Shown here: positions 52,595-61,786 of the stretch, one piece after another
Position numbering within the stretch: the stretch's first letter is position 1
How the letters are laid out: the number at the start of each line of letters is the position of its first letter
NCBI GenBank assembly: GCA_031555505.1
Contig: JAVBUH010000014.1
Location: forward strand, 1 to 64,000
Length of the DNA: 64,000 bases
DNA from: JAJDIA01 sp031555505
GTDB lineage: Bacteria; Bacteroidota; Bacteroidia; Bacteroidales; Tannerellaceae
Reading direction: 5' to 3'
The notes under the pieces: model-generated
Told to the model about the DNA's origin: nothing
Seen by the model: only the letters and a program-made list of their open reading frames with translations
Database searches by the model: none
Made by a program: the position numbers and the translations under genes

Positions 52595-53743
52595 TTATTT
52601 GATGGTGTAAGAAAGTTCGTTGGGAATCCAATCTTCCGTGTAGCACTTCACGGTTACTTCGATATCATCATAGTTCAATGCATTCATTGTTACATTCAGG
52701 CGATAGAGGTTGCCACCAACTACGCTGCCCTTGTCAATGATGATCTCTTTCGTTTTTCTATCCTGGCCACCTACAGTGTAATAGATGCGAACAGAAACCG
52801 GTTTTTTGTTATCGTCGAAGTTAACGCCGTCATTTCCATCATTACGGAAAGAGTATACTACCAATTTTTCAGTTTCATTAAATTCATAAGCTGCATTGTC
52901 TGCTTTCGTTGCATCGTATACCTTGATGTCGTATGCTTTAGAGCTTACAGAACTGGGTACGTAACAATCAACGCCTGCAATTTGTTCGGCCTGTGCATCT
53001 TTATTTGTGAAGCTAACTTTGTACAAGTTTGAGAATTCAATCTTTTTCAATACTACGTCTTGCGGGATTGACAGGTCGTTGAAGCCGGTGATTGCAAAAG
53101 AAGCAACTTCGATGCGGGCTTCGAGCTGGGTGAGTTGAACCTGTACGTTAACGGCATGTTTTACTTGCGCTTCTTCGATAGTGGCATAACCCGGGTAACC
53201 TTCCCAGTTGCTGTCGATTACTACATTGCCTGTACCAACTTTTACAAACTTACCGTATTCGGAGGTAGTTTGGATTGCGTCCTGGATCTGTCCCAGTGTT
53301 GTGAATTTTTCAAACTTGATAGAACTGTTGGCTACTACCATTACTTTGTAGTTCTTAGCGTCGCCTACTTTTACAACGAATTTAACGGTGTCGAGTGCAG
53401 TCAGTTCGTCTACGCTATTGGTTCCTTTATATACAGTACCGTTTGCTTTTTTTACGCTGCAGCCGTCGATAGCTTTGATTACCTTGCTTTCGCCATCTAA
53501 TAATATAAGCGAGCAATTGGTGATATTGCTTTCGGCTACTGTTGGGTCTTCATAACCTTCGGCTGCACGTGTAGCGATACCTTTCGGCATATCGATGTTC
53601 AGAGAGATGGCGGCCTGGCCTGCGAGTGCGGGGACATTGTTGTTCTTCGCGTTGTCGATGTTGTTGATCAACTCATCATCCATTGAGCAGGAAAATACTG
53701 CGAAGAGCATGCATACGATTGTAAGGGTATTCTTAAGTGCCAT
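52595..53743 (-). CDS. FimA/Mfa1-type pilin, cassette 2 (382 aa)
   Basis: Lipoprotein precursor, Cys at 19 (VFSC), processing motif T-R59-A60 as in gingipain-cleaved pilins of Porphyromonas. Fimbrillin features: NCSLILLDGESKVIKAID, KVGDAKNYKVMVVANSSIKF, QLTQLEARIEVASF, and a C-terminal donor-strand-like region YDDIEVTVKCYTEDWIPNELSYTIK. Very similar to the pilin at 58515 in the first 230 residues, diverging strongly around 235-300. First gene of the cassette, driven by element copy B; the likely stalk pilin. Confidence 0.85.
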   Translation of the reverse strand: MALKNTLTIVCMLFAVFSCSMDDELINNIDNAKNNNVPALAGQAAISLNIDMPKGIATRAAEGYEDPTVAESNITNCSLILLDGESKVIKAIDGCSVKKANGTVYKGTNSVDELTALDTVKFVVKVGDAKNYKVMVVANSSIKFEKFTTLGQIQDAIQTTSEYGKFVKVGTGNVVIDSNWEGYPGYATIEEAQVKHAVNVQVQLTQLEARIEVASFAITGFNDLSIPQDVVLKKIEFSNLYKVSFTNKDAQAEQIAGVDCYVPSSVSSKAYDIKVYDATKADNAAYEFNETEKLVVYSFRNDGNDGVNFDDNKKPVSVRIYYTVGGQDRKTKEIIIDKGSVVGGNLYRLNVTMNALNYDDIEVTVKCYTEDWIPNELSYTIK

Positions 53744-53778
53744 AACGGTGTATTTTTTTACATTGTTCGTTTCTGATG

Positions 53779-53845
53779 CAAAAATAGAGGGATGATCTGA
53801 GAGGGGAGGTAGGCGATAATTTCAATTTATAGTGGTACATCTACC
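53779..53845 (-). promoter_or_regulatory. 37-bp element plus promoter, copy B (cassette 2)
   Basis: Element at 53809-53845: GGTAG, ACC, AAATTGAA, CCTAC in the same positions; 22 bp later TATTTTTGC (box 53779-53786). The pilin start is 36 bp further. The remaining intergenic DNA to 53994 shows no other feature. Confidence 0.82.
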
Positions 53846-53993
53846 ATCCTGTCAGATTGAGATGAATACCCTTAAAAACGAGATTTTTTGCATAAAACTT
53901 TACAGAAAAGGGCTACAGGGAGGGTAAGAAAATCAAAAAGGGGGGTATGTATAAAAATATGAGGGTAGTACAGCTATAAATAAGCGTATTGGC

Positions 53994-54029
53994 AAAAAAG
54001 ACTCCTGCCCGCCCGGGCAGGAGTCTTTT
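53994..54029 (-). terminator. Terminator of fimbrial cassette 1
   Basis: Perfect stem AAAAGACTCCTGCCC/GGGCAGGAGTCTTTT with a 4-base loop, then TT; the same sequence ends cassette 2. Confidence 0.9.
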
Positions 54030-54071
54030 GAAACGGCTAAAAAATCCCTCAATTTCTGTCAAGTAATACCT

Positions 54072-56825
54072 TTATTCTATGTCCTTTACGCAGCGGATGT
54101 ATTGTTTGCCATCGGGCATCAGTGTCATGTATCCGTTTGAGAATGAGAATCCGGTGCGTGTCTGGTTGGCCGGGCTCCGGGTAAATTCCCTGTCGTTTTC
54201 ATAATCCCAGAATGAGTAGTAGGTGGAGGCAAACATACCGCCGTCTTCACTGTTTGTAAGCCCACCCACGGTTGTGAACAAAATCATTTCACGCTGGCTG
54301 GGCGCACGCCATCCGGGACCGAATTTCTTTACACACGGATTGTCTTTTCCGTTTACGGCTGCTGCTGTTGTCTTCCAGTCTTTAGCCTGCTGTCTGTCGT
54401 TCACCTTGATCAGCGTTTTGGCTACCTGGATTTTGGGGTACAACTTATTATTGTCTTCGTATTCGTTGTGCAGGCTCATCTGGCTGTTTAATTTGCTGCG
54501 GAGTGACGACTGTGTGAGGCGTCCGTTCACTTCAAGCACGATGTAGTCTCTATTGTCTGTTGTTTTTTCGGCGATTTGGAGTGATGCACCTTTGCCGAGG
54601 TTGCGGGCGCAACGTATATGATACTTGCCATATCCCAGCCGTGGATCTGCATATTCGTTGAGGTTCAGGCTCACGGCATTGCCTTCTTCGGCCCAGTAGA
54701 GGTCGCCCCCTGCGCTGGCAAAGTGGTAGAATTCCCATTTCCTGGCATTCCTGTATTTAGCGGGATAGAGGCGGGCTTCTTCGGGTAGGGCGTCGGTGCC
54801 TGTCCAGAGGTACTGGTACTGGTTAATGGCCGGGAGATACCATTTGATTTCATTGTCGTCTATGCGGCCATTCCCGTTCTCGTCGCGGTTACGGCTCATA
54901 CAGGCGGCGTAGGCCTTAGCCCGTGTTGGATTGTCGGGGTTGATATCAGTATCCTGCCAAGAGGTTACGCGGTTGTCTTTCAGTTCCTGTTTCATATTGC
55001 CCAACCCGTTCCACTTTTCGTTGCGGTTGCGTGCGGTACTGCCATATTCGAGACCGGCCTTGGCCTCGCTTTCGAGAGATAAGCCTTCGGGCAGGTTTTC
55101 ATTCACCCATTCGATGCCGAAGGTCTGTGCGTCAGCCACTTCATCACTGGCCATGTTGTAGATGGAAGTGATGGGTTTCTGCTTGATCACGTACTTGGCC
55201 GAAGAGACCGAACTGTTGCCGCCCTGGCTGCGCGTAAGGGCGATCAGCATCATACGCGATTTGTTTTCGCCTTCGGTGGCGCTGTAGTTCACAAAACTGT
55301 ACAGGGGCAGATCGGTGTAATAGTTTTCGGCAATGTAGGCGTAGAAACTTACATCTTCGCTGCCAAATGCATTTTCTTTGAAGGCGGCAGACAGTTCCTG
55401 GATGGTCATCAGTCCGGCCGATCTGCTACCCGCTGTAAATACAGGCCCGTTGGGCAGTGCGTCGGCGGCCGCTTTTTCCATGAAGAGCACCCAGTCGGTA
55501 TCCTGGCCGTCGCTTTTCAGCGTGTTCACGTCTTCATACTGGAAGCCGGTCTTAGCGGTTTGGATACCGCAGAGGAAATCGTTCACTTCGGTACCGGCTT
55601 CAAAGTTCAGCAACAACCGGTTATAGTGGGCGTCGACGGATAGTACGTCTGCATCGGCAAACCGGATGTCGCCGTCGGCACGGTGGGTCTCCTCACCAAC
55701 GTTTCCTTCTATGATTATCTTTTCCGCACCCTGGATGGTTATATTGTAGGTATATTTATGGTTGCGCAGCGCGGAATAGTCGTCAACGGCGTTGATATAA
55801 CCCAAGTGGATGAAGTAGGTCACTTCACCGGTTCCCATTTCCACCGGGAATTCCTCCTTTAGGGGATTGGCTTCCCAGCCTGTATATTTCCCCTTGAGGA
55901 CGATGTAGGTGGCTTTCCCGTTTTCGGGATAGTTGGCAGGGTTTTCCCGCCAGTCGGCTTCCGCATACGTATTCTCCATGGCGCCTTCATAACTCGTTTT
56001 GGCTTGCTGCCGGTTTTCGAGGAGGTAGAAGCTGAATGAATTGTTGGACACACCCTGTGGAATGGTGCTGAACACATCGCCCGGGGTTCCCGCACCGGCC
56101 TGTTTGTGCAGATAGACCGACATCGGCGCGTTGACTACCTGCCAGGAGGTAGGAATAAAGCTCACAACCTTGTCTCCGGCCGTCTTTATATTAAATGTAA
56201 ATGAAGATACTGTACGCACCAATTGGATTTGGCCCGGAGTAGAGGTGGCTATGGTGCCGTTTTCAGTGACCACACAAGAACCGTCTCCCGGCAGTTCATC
56301 TCCGTTGGCCGCCGAGGCTGCAAAGAAACCGGTCATCAGGAAGCGTGCGTCGCCCCAGGTTACCTGTCCGGCGCTCATGGTGGCGGATTGGGCTTTCCAA
56401 TCGTCTAATGTATTGTCGGCAGATTGGGTAAAGGCATCGATCTCAGTTTTCAGGTCTACTCCCTCCCTGGTGAAGCTGTTGGCCGTTACGTTGGCTGCGG
56501 CATAGATATAGTTTTTGCCGGAGAGCAGGGTTACCTTTACCCGGTTGCCTCCCAGGCTTGCCAATGAGTCACTGCTGAAATACTGGGCGGTCGAGAATTT
56601 GCCTTCCTTGGTGAATACCAACACATAGAGGTCGTTCACCCGGTTTTCTTCTTCCGGGGTAGCCTTTGTTAGTTGTTTGTTTTCAGAAGGGCGGAACGTA
56701 AACGTGGCTGTTACCGGCATCCCTTCAATGATCTTTGGAGTGGGGTCTGTCCGGAAATCTTCCTCCGCGCACGACGCGAGCAACAGGCATCCGGTGAGTA
56801 GGCTGAATATATTTAATCGTTTCAT
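54072..56825 (-). CDS. Large tip-type fimbrial lipoprotein, cassette 1 (917 aa)
   Basis: Start taken at 56825 (MKRLNIFSLLTGCLLLASC), because a longer frame to 56885 only adds 20 residues overlapping the previous gene. Cys at 19, processing K54/A55. Whole-length paralogue of the 922-residue protein: two pilin-like domains to about 385, then the same C-terminal region with EF-hand loop at D648-E659 (DENGNGRIDDNE) and final GPGWRAPSQREMILFTT ... RCVKDIE. Last gene of cassette 1; inferred tip adhesin. Confidence 0.84.
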   Translation of the reverse strand: MKRLNIFSLLTGCLLLASCAEEDFRTDPTPKIIEGMPVTATFTFRPSENKQLTKATPEEENRVNDLYVLVFTKEGKFSTAQYFSSDSLASLGGNRVKVTLLSGKNYIYAAANVTANSFTREGVDLKTEIDAFTQSADNTLDDWKAQSATMSAGQVTWGDARFLMTGFFAASAANGDELPGDGSCVVTENGTIATSTPGQIQLVRTVSSFTFNIKTAGDKVVSFIPTSWQVVNAPMSVYLHKQAGAGTPGDVFSTIPQGVSNNSFSFYLLENRQQAKTSYEGAMENTYAEADWRENPANYPENGKATYIVLKGKYTGWEANPLKEEFPVEMGTGEVTYFIHLGYINAVDDYSALRNHKYTYNITIQGAEKIIIEGNVGEETHRADGDIRFADADVLSVDAHYNRLLLNFEAGTEVNDFLCGIQTAKTGFQYEDVNTLKSDGQDTDWVLFMEKAAADALPNGPVFTAGSRSAGLMTIQELSAAFKENAFGSEDVSFYAYIAENYYTDLPLYSFVNYSATEGENKSRMMLIALTRSQGGNSSVSSAKYVIKQKPITSIYNMASDEVADAQTFGIEWVNENLPEGLSLESEAKAGLEYGSTARNRNEKWNGLGNMKQELKDNRVTSWQDTDINPDNPTRAKAYAACMSRNRDENGNGRIDDNEIKWYLPAINQYQYLWTGTDALPEEARLYPAKYRNARKWEFYHFASAGGDLYWAEEGNAVSLNLNEYADPRLGYGKYHIRCARNLGKGASLQIAEKTTDNRDYIVLEVNGRLTQSSLRSKLNSQMSLHNEYEDNNKLYPKIQVAKTLIKVNDRQQAKDWKTTAAAVNGKDNPCVKKFGPGWRAPSQREMILFTTVGGLTNSEDGGMFASTYYSFWDYENDREFTRSPANQTRTGFSFSNGYMTLMPDGKQYIRCVKDIE

Positions 56826-56850
56826 AATGGCGTGTTGTTTATCGTTATAG

Positions 56851-58458
56851 TTATTCAAAAGGAGGTATGTCTTTGGATTTTTCATTCCATTCTACGACGC
56901 GGTAGTCCAGTAAAGGTTCATGAATAACCGACTGGAAGATCACATCGAGCCAATACAGGTTGCCCGCTTTGAAACCATTCGTATCACAATCCGGATCGGT
57001 CTCTTTCGGGTTGACCCTGATCTCAAAGCTGCCGGGGATCGTTTGCGTGCCTGCATCTTCCGTAAAGCCGCTACCGGGTATGGGGTCGCTGCTTATGGTG
57101 ATCTCCACGGGCACAAACTTGGAATCGATACCATTCCCCCAGCCACTTTCTTGATTTAAAGTGTGGGTGCTTATCCAAATACCGTGCATACCGGTGATGG
57201 CGTAGGTTTCATAGTATCTTACCGTCCCTTTTTCGAATTTACCATCTATTCGGATGGATAATGCTTCCGCATGGTCGTTCTCCGGGTTTTCCACACTACC
57301 ATACAATGGCTTCTCATACGTATAGAAAGTCAGGTGGAATGCGGTGGAGATCCGTCCATGCGCTTCGTCAAATGTTTCAGCCCAATCGCCGGGAGTATGG
57401 AGCGCAATCGCTGTGCCCGGTATGATGAGGTGGGTTTGTGTTTGAATGTTATTTACGGAGATTTGGTCTATCAGTAAGGTCCATTGATTGATATAGGTCA
57501 CAGAGTCGATAGTCATATCGCCCTCCACATGTGCCATAAAGGCGGTAATGGTTTGATATCCCCCTGTATTGCCATTCAGGTTGGGATTCCAATAGTGTAA
57601 GTCGTTTTTATAGACATGATTTACTTCGCACTGCCCGTTATTGCCTTGGTTAAGCTGGCATTTCCACACATAAAAACTTCCGACCTCCGGGACCGTAAGA
57701 TTAGGAGCGGATGGTCTGTCGTTTTGATTGTTGAGCGAGAAACCACTTGAGGATTTATGTATCTCATTAAAAACCCTTGAAACACCCATCGGCAATTCGG
57801 CCGTAGGGCGCCCCAATGTGTCAGGATCCATATTGAGCGTAATGTTCAGGTCTATCCGGGCGGCCAGTTGGGTCATGGGTACCACGATCTCACTGGTATA
57901 ATTCTGCGGGGTTAGTTTGCCGGTTCCTTTCAGGTCTACATACCCTGTTTTGATCAGCTTCTTTGCATCGAATTCGGAGGGCTTGGTAAAGGCCGTGGAC
58001 ACTGCCGCCTCTTCAAACGCGGTATAGGTGGTGAGAGCCGTATAGTCTGCCGGGGGGTTGGCAATGACCAGGATGCGCACATCGCCGGTTTTGGCTGGCA
58101 CCTCTTTCAGCAGGTATGCTTTCTTGTTTTCATGCCGTATGTTTAAGCTATCCATACCCCCTCCTGCGATAGATATCGCTACGGGTGTGCCGATCATTGC
58201 GCCGGGTGTACCATCCGTATCCAGCCGGAATACGGCTACTACGCAATCGGATACCTCTAATTCATCGTTGGTGGCGTAGGTATAATTGGAAGCCACATCC
58301 GACCCTGCTTTTGTCTGTACTTCAGCCATTTTCAGCGATAGGTTAAGGACAATGTCTTCGCCTTCTACAGCTGGCGTCGTGTCAGCAATGTCTTCGGCGA
58401 CGCACGAGAATAACATCCCTGCTACCGATATGGTTACGAATATGTTCTTTAGTTTCAT
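56851..58458 (-). CDS. FimA-type fimbrial subunit, cassette 1 (535 aa)
   Basis: Lipoprotein (Cys at 19, LFSC) with T-K50-A51 processing motif. Paralogue of the 525-residue subunit: KTGDVRILVIANPPADY, PMTQLAARIDLNITL, VNNIQTQTHLI, and FKAGNLYWLDVIF ... YRVVEWNEKSKDIPPFE at the end. The middle (about 210-300) has diverged and is more GC-rich than in cassette 2. It ends 25 bp before the tip gene. Confidence 0.8.
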   Translation of the reverse strand: MKLKNIFVTISVAGMLFSCVAEDIADTTPAVEGEDIVLNLSLKMAEVQTKAGSDVASNYTYATNDELEVSDCVVAVFRLDTDGTPGAMIGTPVAISIAGGGMDSLNIRHENKKAYLLKEVPAKTGDVRILVIANPPADYTALTTYTAFEEAAVSTAFTKPSEFDAKKLIKTGYVDLKGTGKLTPQNYTSEIVVPMTQLAARIDLNITLNMDPDTLGRPTAELPMGVSRVFNEIHKSSSGFSLNNQNDRPSAPNLTVPEVGSFYVWKCQLNQGNNGQCEVNHVYKNDLHYWNPNLNGNTGGYQTITAFMAHVEGDMTIDSVTYINQWTLLIDQISVNNIQTQTHLIIPGTAIALHTPGDWAETFDEAHGRISTAFHLTFYTYEKPLYGSVENPENDHAEALSIRIDGKFEKGTVRYYETYAITGMHGIWISTHTLNQESGWGNGIDSKFVPVEITISSDPIPGSGFTEDAGTQTIPGSFEIRVNPKETDPDCDTNGFKAGNLYWLDVIFQSVIHEPLLDYRVVEWNEKSKDIPPFE

Positions 58459-58514
58459 GACGTATGTAATTTGTGTTTATTTGTTCGTTTTTCATTTTGG
58501 CTGTTATCTTCGGG

Positions 58515-59663
58515 CTAGAATATATAGGATAGTTTATTGAACTCCCAATCCAGCGTGTAGCACTTCACCGAGACTTCGATATCGTCATAGTTCAGTGCAT
58601 CCATCGTTACCTTCAGGCGGTAGAGGTTGCCCCCGATTACGCTGCCCGGATCATCATCAACCTGATTGATCACGATCACTTTCGTTTTTCGCTCCTCGCC
58701 CCCTACCGTATAATAAAGGCGGACAGCAACAGGAAACTCGCCGTTGGTGTTGCGGAACGAGTAGCATACGGGTTTGTTGAGGTCGGTAAACGTGTAGGGT
58801 ACGTTGGCAGCACCCAGCGCCGCTTTGTAGATGTAGATTTGCTCTTCACCCGCAGCACTGTACGTAAAAGATTTGGTTGTGTAATAGTTTTCAGGAGGCG
58901 TTTGTGTTACCTGGGCGTCTTTATCGGTAAAGCTTTGTGTATATAAATTGGCGATCTCTATTTTTTTCAATAACACATCCTGCGGAACAGACAGGCTGTT
59001 GAAACCCTTTATCTCGAAAGAGGCCACTTCGATGCGTGCTTCGAGCTGGGTGAGTTCCACTTGTACGTTCACGGCATCACCTGTTTGCGCTTCTTCGATG
59101 GTGGTATAGCCCGGGTAACCATTCCAATTGCTGTCTATTACCACATTGCCTGTACCCACCTTTACAAACTTGCCATATTCGGCGGAAGTCTGGATTTTGT
59201 CCTGGATTTGTGCCAGTGTGGTGAATCCTGCAAACTTGATAGAGCTGTTGGCAATAACCATTACTTTATAGTCTTTGGCGTCACCTACTTTTACAATGAA
59301 TTTAACGGTATCGAATGCCGTCAGGTTATCCGCGTCATTGCTACCTTTATATACGGTGCCGGTTGCAACTTTTACGCTGGCGTCGTCGATAGCCTTGATT
59401 ACCTTGCCTTCACCATCTATTAATATAAGAGAGCAATGATCGATGGTACGTTCGGCATCTGTCGGGTCTGCATAACCTTCGGCTGCGCGTGTAGCAATAC
59501 TTTTCGGCATATCGATATGGAGAGAGATAGCAGCCTGACCTGCGCGTGCGGGTTCATTGTTCTTCTTCGCCTTGTCGATGTCGTTAATCAGTTCGTCTTC
59601 CATGGAACAGGAAAATGCTGCGAACAGCATACTGGCGATCAAAAGGAAATTCTTGACGTTCAT
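58515..59663 (-). CDS. FimA/Mfa1-type pilin, cassette 1 (382 aa)
   Basis: Paralogue of the pilin at 52595 and of equal length. Cys at 19 (AFSC), processing T-R59-A60. Same conserved blocks: SNWNGYPGYTTIEEAQ, VELTQLEARIEVASF, GGNLYRLKVTMDALNYDDIEVSVKCYTLDW. Divergence is concentrated in residues about 235-305, the part expected to be on the surface of the pilus, which suggests antigenic diversification. Driven by element copy C, start 53 bp downstream of its -7 box. Confidence 0.86.
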   Translation of the reverse strand: MNVKNFLLIASMLFAAFSCSMEDELINDIDKAKKNNEPARAGQAAISLHIDMPKSIATRAAEGYADPTDAERTIDHCSLILIDGEGKVIKAIDDASVKVATGTVYKGSNDADNLTAFDTVKFIVKVGDAKDYKVMVIANSSIKFAGFTTLAQIQDKIQTSAEYGKFVKVGTGNVVIDSNWNGYPGYTTIEEAQTGDAVNVQVELTQLEARIEVASFEIKGFNSLSVPQDVLLKKIEIANLYTQSFTDKDAQVTQTPPENYYTTKSFTYSAAGEEQIYIYKAALGAANVPYTFTDLNKPVCYSFRNTNGEFPVAVRLYYTVGGEERKTKVIVINQVDDDPGSVIGGNLYRLKVTMDALNYDDIEVSVKCYTLDWEFNKLSYIF

Positions 59664-59715
59664 GATTGGTTATTTTATTATTTGTGTTTTGTCTTTGTTT
59701 AAGCGTCTGTGAAAG

Positions 59716-59782
59716 CAAAAGTAGGCCAATCGGCGGAAACGTGAGATAGGCGAATAGTTCAACTTTTAGGGGTAAAACTACC
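59716..59782 (-). promoter_or_regulatory. 37-bp element plus promoter, copy C (cassette 1)
   Basis: Element at 59746-59782: GGTAG, TTTTACC, AAAGTTGAA, CCTAT; 22 bp later TACTTTTGC (box 59716-59723). DNA between the element and the terminator at 59922 holds no gene. Confidence 0.82.
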
Positions 59783-59921
59783 AACTTTCAGGCGGTTGAG
59801 AGAGATACCTTTGAAAGGATAGAAATACCCTGCATTCGGGTGGTAAACAGCATGGTTTGGATAGGTTACAGGGTAATAGTTCTGGGGTTACTTCCCGCAC
59901 AGCAAGCGGCTTTGGGGCATT

Positions 59922-59952
59922 AAAAAACCTTATGCCCGGTGAGGCATAAGGT
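59922..59952 (-). terminator. Terminator after the 113-aa gene
   Basis: Stem ACCTTATGCC/GGCATAAGGT with a short loop, followed by TTTT on the minus strand. Confidence 0.82.
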
Positions 59953-59995
59953 GTATTCTATTTTTTGAAAAGTCGCAAAAACAGGCCGATTGGTT

Positions 59996-60337
59996 TTATT
60001 GGTGCATTTTGCTGAGCCACTCTTTTTTCCATTCGGGAAAACCGTTCACTTTCTCTTCGAGGATGAACTGCAGGCGACCGTCGGCTACCAGTTTGAGTGT
60101 GAGGCCGGACAAGATGTCGGACAGTTCGTCCATCGTAAAGCAGGCTTTGACAAGCACCACATCGTAACCGTCTTCTACCACTTCGCGGCAGATGGTGACA
60201 GACGGCTTCTGGCTGGCCAGATGAAACGCGGAGCGTTCATAGGCACACCAGTCATCACCTTCGAGGTACATGATGATTTGGTTGGTGTTGTCTATTTCGT
60301 GAAACAATACGTGTTCAATATCCTTGGCCTGTATCAT
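59996..60337 (-). CDS. Small hypothetical protein, paralogue of the gene at 39562
   Basis: 113 residues, soluble, acidic, no signal. Shares MYLEGD-x-WCAYERSA, EDGYDVVLVKA, LQFILEEKVNGFPEWK with the 115-residue protein at 39562. It is a separately terminated unit between two groups of fimbrial genes; its promoter box TATATTTG (60373-60380) touches the preceding terminator. Function unknown; repeated association with the fimbrial locus is the only clue. Confidence 0.74.
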   Translation of the reverse strand: MIQAKDIEHVLFHEIDNTNQIIMYLEGDDWCAYERSAFHLASQKPSVTICREVVEDGYDVVLVKACFTMDELSDILSGLTLKLVADGRLQFILEEKVNGFPEWKKEWLSKMHQ

Positions 60338-60372
60338 AATTGTTTAGAGAATTAAGAGAGTGTATCAGTTTG

Positions 60373-60380
60373 CAAATATA
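60373..60380 (-). promoter_or_regulatory. -7 box of the 113-aa gene
   Basis: Minus-strand TATATTTG immediately after the hairpin at 60378-60413, 36 bp before the start at 60337. Confidence 0.5.
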
Positions 60381-60413
60381 CAAAAGGCTTTGAACATTCA
60401 AAGCCTTTTGTAT
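60378..60413. terminator. Perfect hairpin ending the upstream fimbrial operon
   Basis: ATACAAAAGGCTTT at 60378-60391 pairs with AAAGCCTTTTGTAT at 60400-60413; the palindrome could stop transcription in both directions. It follows the stop of the 435-residue gene. Confidence 0.85.
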
Positions 60414-60433
60414 ATTTTGCGGTGTGTTATTTT

Positions 60434-61741
60434 TTATTTGTCTTCTTCACCTGTGGCATTCTGTTCAATTACGTACCAGTCTTTCAATGTAACCTGGGCC
60501 GCAATGCCTGCGTTGAGTGGGATAGAATCTACTACGCTTGAACCGGTTCCGGTGAGTGTGGCATCCACGCGGTAGATGGTATTGTGTTTTACATAGGTGG
60601 TAACTTTGTTGGAACCTGTTCCTGTCTCATTTTTCAACACAATATGATAATATCTTTTACCCAGGTCGGATCCGTTGGCGGATGTGATGTTTCCCATCAG
60701 CACCAGGCGGGTGGCGTAGGGATTGAGTTCGACAGCCGTTCCGGTAAAGGTAGAGGCTACGTTGTTGTTTTCGAACATGTAGGAAACAAACAGATCATCG
60801 TTATCAAATTCGTGGACTGTTTCCTGATCTTTAATTTCAAGGGTTCCATATTTTTTACCCAGCATCGCATTCATGTTATTTGACGGGTGAACCAGGTGTT
60901 GGTTTGTTACTTCAAACGCTTCCATGCTACCACGCCAGAAAGGAGCTGCTGTGTTTTCAACCAGGTTCGTGATATCCGTGAAACGAGAAGTTTCTCTTAC
61001 GTTCACCAGGAATACAGAATCCAGACGGAAAGTAGCACCTTCGTAGGCTCCGTCTTTGAAAGCGGCGCTCAGGGCTACCAGTTCCACGCGGGCGTTGAGG
61101 CGGGTCATCGGGACATGTACATCTGTGCCATATCCTGTGGTGGGGAGCACCAGCGGTTGGGTGTGATCTCCTGGTACAACAAAGCCATTATCCTTGATCC
61201 AGTTTTCCGAATCTTTTACCAGGTTTTTTACCGTAAGTATTTCACTAACCATCGGTAATACCGGTGCAGCGCTGAATTTATAGTCAGTGATTGGCTGTGT
61301 GTATAAAACATCGGCCAAATCGGTTAGTTTGGTTGCACCCTGTACGTTACTTTTTGCATTGGCTACAAGCACTACACTGAACTGAGTGGTAGAATAAGGA
61401 TCTGTGTCTTTATAGTCAGCGATCCGTACTTTGATATGGCCGATGCGGTCGATAGATACCCCGGGGTTTGCTGTATTGGCTGTATCTTTTATTGTAACCA
61501 GATTGCCGTTTACGTCAAACACCAATGCGGTGAGGTTGTTGATCATCCGTTCGTTGTCTTCGCCATTTTCAGGGTCTCCGTTTTCGTAGGTAGCCTTTGT
61601 CATTGCCAGCCCGTCGGTTACGCCGATGGAGATATAGGCATCGGTATCGCCCAGCGGTTGGGGAGGTGTGTCGGTGTCGTCGGAGCAGGCAGTGAATAGG
61701 GCGGCTCCGATAAAAGTCAAGAATAAATATTTGAGTTTCAT
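60434..61741 (-). CDS. Mfa/FimA-type fimbrial lipoprotein (435 aa)
   Basis: Cys at 19 (FTAC), processing motif T-K49-A50. The two-domain pilin pattern is clear: MINNLTALVFDVNGNLVTI, SVVLVANAKSNV, VPMTRLNARVELVALS, and the C-terminal KHNTIYRVDATLTG then AAQVTLKDWYVIEQNA. Third gene after the Mfa2-type anchor; by position it may correspond to accessory subunits such as Mfa3/Mfa4 of Porphyromonas, though sequence identity was not tested. Ends in a hairpin. Confidence 0.8.
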   Translation of the reverse strand: MKLKYLFLTFIGAALFTACSDDTDTPPQPLGDTDAYISIGVTDGLAMTKATYENGDPENGEDNERMINNLTALVFDVNGNLVTIKDTANTANPGVSIDRIGHIKVRIADYKDTDPYSTTQFSVVLVANAKSNVQGATKLTDLADVLYTQPITDYKFSAAPVLPMVSEILTVKNLVKDSENWIKDNGFVVPGDHTQPLVLPTTGYGTDVHVPMTRLNARVELVALSAAFKDGAYEGATFRLDSVFLVNVRETSRFTDITNLVENTAAPFWRGSMEAFEVTNQHLVHPSNNMNAMLGKKYGTLEIKDQETVHEFDNDDLFVSYMFENNNVASTFTGTAVELNPYATRLVLMGNITSANGSDLGKRYYHIVLKNETGTGSNKVTTYVKHNTIYRVDATLTGTGSSVVDSIPLNAGIAAQVTLKDWYVIEQNATGEEDK

Positions 61742-61786
61742 ATTATGTCTTCTTTATGGTTCATATTCTGTTTACAGGAACGGGTA

